DNA from: Rehmannia glutinosa
Taxonomy: Eukaryota > Streptophyta > Magnoliopsida > Lamiales > Orobanchaceae
Direction: 5' to 3'
Length of the DNA: 64,000 bases
NCBI GenBank assembly: GCA_016081115.2
Contig: CM071936.1
Span: 81,962,978 to 82,026,977, forward strand
Part shown: positions 57,678-64,000 of the stretch, in pieces
How positions within the stretch are numbered: the stretch's first letter is position 1
Layout: every line of letters starts with the position of its first letter
The notes under the pieces: generated by a model
What the model saw: only the letters and a program-made list of their open reading frames with translations
Database searches by the model: none
What the model was told of the DNA's origin: nothing
Made by a program: the position numbers and the translations under genes

Positions 57678-57997
57678 CGTATTTGTCACAAAATCACTCC
57701 AAATATTGTTAAATTCCTATAAAACGAGCAAAGCGTAATATCTTTTCCACAAAGAGCGAATATATACCATTTCATATGAGTTATTGCATGTTTATAAACA
57801 ATTATAGCCATAAATATGCCCTAAAATACATGCAAAATACATGTCAATCAGTCATGCAACAATACATAATCGCGCACTGTCGACGAAACCCTCCAAACTT
57901 TATTCCGTTTTACATCCCCAAAAATAACACGAGGAAGTTATCATCAATAAGAGAAGCGCGACAAGTACTTACAATAATTTACAGTGGCGGAGGGTAG

Positions 57998-59816
57998 TGG
58001 TCTTGATCGATATTCCATTGGTCCGTACGAGACATCATCTCATACATCTGTAGTTGGCATTGATCAATTTCGCCAAATCACCTGTTTTCCTCTTGATACT
58101 CGCCCATATTGGCCGCCAACTGATGCACTCCTTAAAAATGTATCCACATTCGACTCCAGTGGTTCAATTCTTTCCTCAACATTAGGGGTGGCAATTTTCG
58201 ACACGACACGATAGCACGACACGAAAACGATACGAAAATAGTGGGTTAGTGTTTAGCCTTATTGTGTACGTGTCCTTATCATGTCAACACGATAAGGACA
58301 CGAAAATTTCGTGTCGTGTTTGTGTTTTTGTTGTGTTTACATGATAATGACACGAACACGATAGTGACACGATAATGACATGACACGAACACGATAAAGA
58401 TACGATAATGACACGATTACCTGCTAGTAACACGATAATGACACGACACGAATACGATAATGACACGTTTACCTGTTAGTGACACGATAACCTGATATTT
58501 TGTATGTTTGTAACGTGTATTATCGTATAATATCATGTCATATCGTGAAATTTGTTATCGTGTATTAACATGTAAATTATTTTTTTTATTTTTTTACTTA
58601 TCGTGTCACTATCGTGTTGTGTCGTGTCGACACGAAAATTTTCGTGTTTGTGTCGTGTCAGAGCAGATCCTTCTCGTGTCATATTCGTGTTTTACCTTAT
58701 CGTGTTGTGTCGTTATCGTATCGACATGAAACACGACACGATAACATGATTTGCCACCCCTACTCAACGTCATATGTAGACCAACCCCATCGATGGGACA
58801 ATTCTCATATGTCGGCCACACCCGCGGCTCATCCCATTTCTCCTCTACTAGGGCTCCCAAAATCAATGTCCCATGTCGTATAAACTAATTCCGTCGATTT
58901 CTAATTGTTGATGCTTCGGGATTGGGGAGTTTGAAGTTGGTGTTGTCCCCATGCTGCAGCTAATAATCACACCCATCAAATTTAATTATGGTCATCGCTA
59001 TGAGGGTGTTCAAGTCAATCTTTATTCTTATCGTGAGGCGTGTAAAGCGTGCAATCTACATCAAAGTAGTCAGTGATAGAGGTAATCAACCCTTCAATAA
59101 AAATCTAACCCATATTTTGATTACTCACTCATTCGAATTACCTTGCGATGAAGGCTCCCGCATTCGGCACCGCCTTAGTGTCGGATTTCATTCACCACAA
59201 CACAAACAACTCATCAGTTCGGACCATCCCTTACTATCTGCTTGAGCAAATACCGTCTTAGCCAACACCTTCTACATATATCGAAGTACTGGGTTTGCAA
59301 TAAGTGATGCCATTGAAACCCCTCCCATGTAGATGCGGCGACCAGTAATTTCCTTTGAAAAACCATGTATGTCAAAGTCTTTATGTTTCTCAACCCCATT
59401 AGCCGGTGTTCGATATATTCATTTAGTTGCTCAATAGTGAGCTCCCTTAGCTCATTCATGATCTGCAAACTAATACCAACCAAGGTATGCTTTCTCTCCT
59501 CCTTTATCAATTAAAGTGTACTCAAAAACTCACGAGTAAGAACGTCGTAAGTTTTCCAATTTCCGAATAACAAATAATCCCAATCTACTCTACGACAAAG
59601 CATACAAAAATCCTTAATTAGCCCCTAAGTAGTTAGACAGTAGTTATTGGGGTACCTTGTTGTGACCTTTTCGTGGAGATAGAAATACTCCCATTGGACT
59701 AGGCGTTCATTTTCTGAAAATTTGAGAATATAGTATACAGGTAGGCTTGGGTTATCCTCTGATGCTGGTTCCCGTCTTCTTCTCATATTTCTCCCAGTTC
59801 TAGAAGACATGTTCAC
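57998..59816 (-). pseudogene. Element K env-position ORF (ATHILA-like), split by a hAT MITE
   Basis: Start about 59810 (MSSRTGRNMRRRREP). Readable parts: LVQWEYFYLHEKVTTRYP, then after a stop a segment ending TYDVLTREFLSTL, then frame 59510-59214 (LRELTIEQLNEYIEHRLMG, WEGFQWHHLLQ). The TY..LT.EFLSTL pattern is the hallmark of the ATHILA ORF family of plants. C-terminal pieces (RIEPLESNVDTFL) lie beyond the MITE. No signal peptide or membrane span is seen. Stops and frameshifts throughout. Position after integrase is where Athila elements carry their extra ORF; function unknown. Confidence 0.62.
58183..58762. mobile_element. Non-autonomous hAT MITE (580 bp)
   Basis: Ends TAGGGGTGGCAA and TTGCCACCCCTA, inverted; flanked by 8-bp repeats CTCAACAT (58175-58182) and CTCAACGT (58763-58770). 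8-bp TSD and TAGGGGTG ends indicate the hAT superfamily. The whole interior is a degenerate array of ACACGATAATGACACG-type units, in opposite orientation in the two halves. No coding capacity. Confidence 0.9.
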
Positions 59817-60439
59817 AAAATTTTGAGGAAATTTTGAAATTCACTTAAAAATGGAAATTAGGGCTTTAGGATATTGTTTTTGAGAGGATTGAGTGAAATT
59901 CAAAGTGGGTGTGGTAGAATTCTTGTTTTGGAGCAAAGAATTGCAACCACATGGGCTACCAGTGTGAATTGAAGAAGGAAATTGGAAAATATTGGAGTCT
60001 TGGTGGTGTTTTTGGAAGAGGGTTTTTGAATTTGGGTGTTTGAGATATGAAACGTGAGAAAGAATGAGGGAATTTTTGTTAAAAAGGGGATAAAACCCAT
60101 ATCTGCTGTGTTAAACACAACCCGTGCGTGTGACACGACCTGGTCGTGTGTTGCACTGTTGTCTGCTGCCTCTGTCCTATCTGGGCACATGACCGTGTGC
60201 GTGGGCACTGGATGGTCATGTACTTGGGCTTTGTCTCTCTATTTTGTGCGCCACACACGTCGTGGGATTTGTTTTCATCAGGAATTTGTCGTGACACCTC
60301 CTAAACACAAACTCAAAACAAAAATAGACGAAACTACAAATTAAAATTACAAAGAAAAATGAATTGACAAAGGCGATTAAAAATTGGGTCGCCTCCCAAG
60401 AAGCTAAGTTTTACATCTTCAGCCAGACGCCTAATTTTT
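59817..60439 (-). other. Element K region between integrase and env-position ORF
   Basis: Holds CpG-rich inverted motifs at about 60119-60290 (CACGACCTGGTCGTG is one) and the GTCGCCTCCCAAGAAGC segment shared with element F. Overlapping short frames on both strands are not convincing genes. Confidence 0.6.
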
Positions 60440-61600
60440 TCATGGCTCGATCAAGGTGATTTTCACCACCTCCTTTTTTCTGTTCTTGCTCACAATAATG
60501 CTTGACCCATTATCCATTAACAATAATTGTGCTCCCACCACGTGCTAGCAATTCAACTGCACCTAGAGGCAGTAACTTTTTAATTACGAATGGGCCCGAC
60601 CAACATAATTTGAACTTACCCGAAAAAGTTTGAGATGAGAGTTGTATAACAACACTACTTGTCCCAGTAAGAATTCTCTTCTTAAGACAATCTTATCAAT
60701 GCCATCTCTTCGTGCAATCCTTGTAGATCTGAGCATTTTCATAAGCATCTTCACGAATTTCTTCCAACTCGCTGATTTAACTTTTTTACTACTCAATAAG
60801 TTCTATGCTCCAATTCCACTGGAAGGTGACATACCTTTCCAAAGACTAATTAATATGGCGACAATCCTAATATATTTTGTACACCGTGGGATAAGCCCAT
60901 AAAGCGTCATCAAGCTTCAATGCCTAATCTTTGTGATTCTACTGACTGTCTTATCTAATATTTGCTTGATCTCTCAATTCCAAACTACAACTTGACCATT
61001 AGATTGTTGATGATATGCCAAAGTTACTCTATGATTGACTCCATATTTAGCCATGAGATTGTTGAATAGTTTATTACAAAACTGAGAGCCCCATCGCTAA
61101 TCAGTGTTCTTGGAGTACAAAAATGTGTGAAGATGTTCTTTTGCAAGAACCTCAATACAATCCACGCATAATTAGTCTATGTTGGAATTGTTTCAATCTA
61201 TTTGGATACATAATCCACTACAAGGAGGATATATACATACCAGAATGAAGAAGGAAATGGAACCATGAAATCTATAACCCACACGTCGAATAACTCCACT
61301 TCCCTATGTTTGTTAAAGGTACCTCATGTCATCTCGAGATTGTCCCTATCCTCTAGCATCGATCACACTCTAGCAAAAATCTATAGCAATTCTTAAAAAA
61401 TTGAAAGCCAGTAGAAACTATACTATAATATATTTTCCGATGTGCGCGTCGGCCCAAAGTGGCCTCCGCATGGCATTGCTCCAGGATGCTCTCCCTTTCT
61501 TCTTGAGGTATACACCTTCTTATCACTGAATCCGAGCATCTCTTGAATAACAAAGGGTTATCCCAATATAATACCGTACATCATGAAGAATCTTTTTTCT
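60440..61600 (-). pseudogene. Element K integrase
   Basis: Frame 61553-61353: RRCIPQEERESILEQCHAE and CDRC, the zinc-binding part (H..H..C..C, first His decayed). The core is broken over 61330-61000, with a stretch around the Glu residue (YHQQSNGQV) readable near 61020. Frame 60796-60584 and beyond give the Athila-type C-terminal end with SHLKLFRVSSNYVGRAHS. Confidence 0.78.
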
Positions 61601-62870
61601 TTAATGATGTGTAATATCGGGTGGTAAAATCCCAGTTACCAAATAGTTTACATAATCAGCATACCATGCAAACTTTGCTTCTGCCATCAGGATAAGTTCA
61701 TCTAGAAACGTCTTTTTGATGGTTATGCCTTTCTGTCATGTGGTCTGCCACGATACTTTCACTTCCCTTTTGGTCTCTAATTTAGATGTCTAACTCTTGT
61801 AACAAGAGTATCCACCAGAGAAGTCTGGGCATCAAATCCTTCTTAGCAAATAGGTACTTAACTATTGCGTGATCGGTGTAGACAAATTGTCTTCGTCCCA
61901 ATCAAATACGAGTGAAATTTGTCGAATGTCAACACCACTACAATATTTTTGTTTTTAGTCATAATATAATTATGTTGGGATGGTCTAGCATTCGACTGGC
62001 GTAGTAAATCACTCGAAAGAGCTTGTCGCATTTTTGACCCAATGCTGCCCCAATTTGCGTCGTACATTATTCTGAATGGCTGACTCCAATCGGGCATTAT
62101 CATAATTGGTGCACTCACCAAAGCTTTTTGAAAAAGGTTTAATTAGGGTTAGATTATTCAAGAAATGATCAAAAGAACTACCAAAAACCTAAAAGAAATC
62201 CATGAATACTTCCATAATATTTACGATCGCCATGAAATATAGTCATCATGCATCTTTGAAAAGTCGCATGTGCATTACATAGTCCAAATGGTAATTTACG
62301 GAAAGCAAATACACAATATGGCATTTAAATGCGGTCTTATCTTGGTCCTCGGGTGCGATCACAATCTGATTATACCCTGAGTAACCATTAAGAAACAATA
62401 AACTCATACCCTACGAGACGATCTGGCAACTGATCCATAAAGGGGAGGGGAAAGTGATCTTTATGAGTTGTGGCATTTAACTTCCTATAATCAATACAAA
62501 TATGCCAACCCATGAAAACCCTCATAGATATGATTTCATCAATCTCACTTTTTAACAATGGTCATCCCCCATTTCTTAGGTACTACCCGCACTGGACTAA
62601 CCCAATTACTATAAGACATATCAGTTATTCCATTATTTAGCCATTTTAAAACTTCTTTTTTAATGACTTCTTGCATAATTGGGTTTAGTCTACATTGGTG
62701 CTGCACAGATAGTTTACAGTCATCCTCCATACGAATTTTATGCTTGAAAATGGACGGATTTATACCTATTAGATCACAAATCGACCAAACGATAGCATAT
62801 TTATATTCCCTCAAAACTCTAAGCAATTTATCCAACTGAGTAGAAATAAGACAGACATAAACTATTATAT
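61601..62870 (-). pseudogene. Element K reverse transcriptase and RNase H
   Basis: Frame 62835-62545: RLNPIMQEVIKKEVLKWLNNGI and SNWVSPVRVVPKK, the start of gypsy RT. The palm with the catalytic aspartates is unreadable around 62540-62150. Frame 62121-61858 has SAPIMIMPDWSQPFRIMYDAN, the start of gypsy RNase H (D of the catalytic site in MYDA), and RQSNARPSQHNYIMT. Confidence 0.82.
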
Positions 62871-63299
62871 CGGATAGGTCTCGTTTGCACCCAAGAATGC
62901 CTAAAGAAGGTGTTCCGGAAGAGGTTTATGTTCTAGCAAAGCAGGGAGATTGTTCGCCGAATCTATCTGCAGTTATGCTCTTGCAAACTTGCACGCGACC
63001 ATTTGTAATCTCCCTTAAATCTGCTCTCAGCTCATACATGGCCAGTTCGTGTGATTTCGCACGGCCATGTGATTTCTACTCCAGGTCTGATGATGCTTCT
63101 CTCATGATCGGGTCATGCAAAATGGCGCATCCATCGCGTCTTTCCATTTTTCTCCCTTTTATACATGTTCATCTGATGATTCAAAAGCAAACACATATTC
63201 AAGTATATGATTGTCATTAATATCAAACCACATACCTTGCAACCCTTTTCAATGAGTCAAACACCATTCTAATACATCTTTCATCACGACTCGCTTGAA

Positions 63300-63850
63300 T
63301 TGAGCTTCAATGCATGATGTTATGATGACTATCATATTGCAATGTTCGATATCCTGGTGAAATTGCATCGCTCTGTAGATTGAAAACAACACATGATCGA
63401 TACTAACCCTAAATGTAAGCTCCCCTTTCTATAAATCTATCAGTGCTCTCCCCGTACCGAAGAATGGTCATCCCCAAATCAAGGGTACTTCACTGTCTTC
63501 ATCCATGTCCAATACGAAGAAATCAAAGGGGAAAATGAACTTGTCAACTTTTACCAATAAATCCTCAATCACCCCCTTTGGATATGTCACAGATCAATCT
63601 GCTATTTGCAAGATGACAGTCGTCGGCTTCAGCTCACCTAATCCCAACTTTCCTAAAATCGATAAAAGGCATCATATTTATGCTTGCTCCAAAACACGCA
63701 ATGCTTTATTAAAGGTTGAACCACCAATTATACATGGGAAAGTGAGACTTCCTGGATCTTTTAGGTTCTGGGTAACTTCCTTTGAATAATGGTATTGCAC
63801 TCTTCTGTCAAGTTTACCGTCTCATATGTCGTGATCTTCTGCTTATTTGC
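63300..63850 (-). pseudogene. Element K protease region
   Basis: In broken minus-strand frames: KDPGSLTFPCIIGG, INMMPFIDFRKVG, PKGVIEDLLVKVDKFIFPFDF, then a PLI.G.PFFGTGRALIDL stretch, matching the Athila-type aspartic protease and linker. The catalytic D-S/T-G position reads differently, so it is inactive. The sequence from 63851 to 64000 continues upstream with no clear frame. Confidence 0.72.
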
Positions 63851-64000
63851 CATTACATCTTTCAATAACATAACATAATCGACATTTGTTCAAAGCATCT
63901 GTGAAAGGTATATTAATTTGTATTTTTCTTGAAGATTTCAAGAAATTTTGCAAATTAAGTATTTAACTTCTTTTTTTGAAATCTCTGCGGGAATGGAATT

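Larger units (their letters stand above)
50350..57850 (-). mobile_element. Element F: gag-only Ty3/gypsy (Athila-related), TSD GTCAT
   Basis: Minus strand; complete LTRs at both ends, a tRNA-Asp PBS, only the C-terminal part of gag, and no pol. GTCAT flanks it (50345-50349 and 57851-57855). Its 5' LTR holds a copia solo LTR at 56222-57677. LTRs look nearly identical over long stretches, so insertion is recent compared with K. Without pol it needs a helper. Confidence 0.92.
54793..57850 (-). repeat. Element F 5' LTR, split by solo LTR 2
   Basis: TGTTCGCTTATT to ACATGTCAATCA; copia solo LTR 2 sits at 56222-57677. Without it and one TSD copy the LTR is about 1597 bp, equal to the 3' LTR. Palindromes at about 55790-55905 include GTCGTGCG/CGCACGAC, perfect here, with a mismatch in the 3' LTR copy. 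Confidence 0.9.
46265..64000 (-). mobile_element. Element K: Athila-type Ty3/gypsy, running past the window end
   Basis: Minus strand: 3' LTR (46265-47699), long non-coding 3' part, an env-position ORF (ATHILA-like), integrase, RNase H, RT and protease; gag and 5' LTR are outside the window. It inserted into element E's gag and later received a solo LTR, element F and a hAT MITE. All genes are broken. Confidence 0.87.

Noticed and set aside
58284..58729. Ser/Cys-rich open frames on both strands inside the hAT MITE
   Set aside because: Simple translations of the ACACGATA repeats.
59625..59816. Signal peptide or membrane anchor supporting an envelope protein in element K
   Set aside because: The start is strongly basic (RRRREP) and no hydrophobic stretch long enough for a membrane span was seen.

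Overview
This window is retrotransposon-packed plant nuclear DNA. It is AT-rich, has no recognisable host gene and no rRNA or tRNA gene, and almost every coding trace is a broken transposon gene. The evidence for a plant is direct: primer-binding sites complementary to initiator tRNA-Met and tRNA-Asp, Ty1/copia elements of Sirevirus and Ale type, Ty3/gypsy elements of Athila type, a CACTA transposase remnant and a plant-style hAT MITE. The species cannot be named from the sequence. I infer a large-genome flowering plant.

Layout. 1-6096: element A, a minus-strand Sirevirus-like copia relic with gag and an RNase H scrap but no integrase or RT. 6097-14340: element I, a plus-strand relative whose pol is split by element H (9533-12544, Ale-type copia, TSD AAGAT). 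14945-20239: an LTR-internal-LTR-internal-LTR composite of a short non-autonomous copia family, flanked by one TSD (GTTTC). 20454-22475: a decayed CACTA transposon. 22474-23733: unassigned. 23734-31636: element B, the most complete Sirevirus-like copy (minus strand). It is fused to 31637-34980, element J, a minus-strand copia fragment whose LTR resembles that of the composite. 35090-40859: element C, plus strand, with the same deleted architecture as A plus an extra ORF after the pol position and a complete 3' LTR.

40860 to the end is a nested stack. Element E (copia, minus, 41000-46264) is interrupted in gag by element K (Athila-type gypsy, minus, 46265 to beyond the window). K is interrupted by a copia solo LTR (48884-50218, TSD CTAAG), by element F (gag-only gypsy, 50350-57850, TSD GTCAT, itself carrying another copia solo LTR at 56222-57677, TSD CGTAT), and by a 580-bp hAT MITE (58183-58762, 8-bp TSD CTCAACRT).

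Nothing here works as a host pathway; the biology is parasite against parasite. The most unusual signals are non-coding. In every LTR of the Sirevirus-like family the stretch downstream of the TATA box holds an array of short hairpins with a nearly fixed 5-nt loop (GTGGT) and stems that differ but stay complementary. A second array, with the fixed loop GATGGTAA, lies in the 3' region of element C. Separately, four element families each place GC-rich or palindromic CpG clusters upstream of the TATA box in their LTRs.
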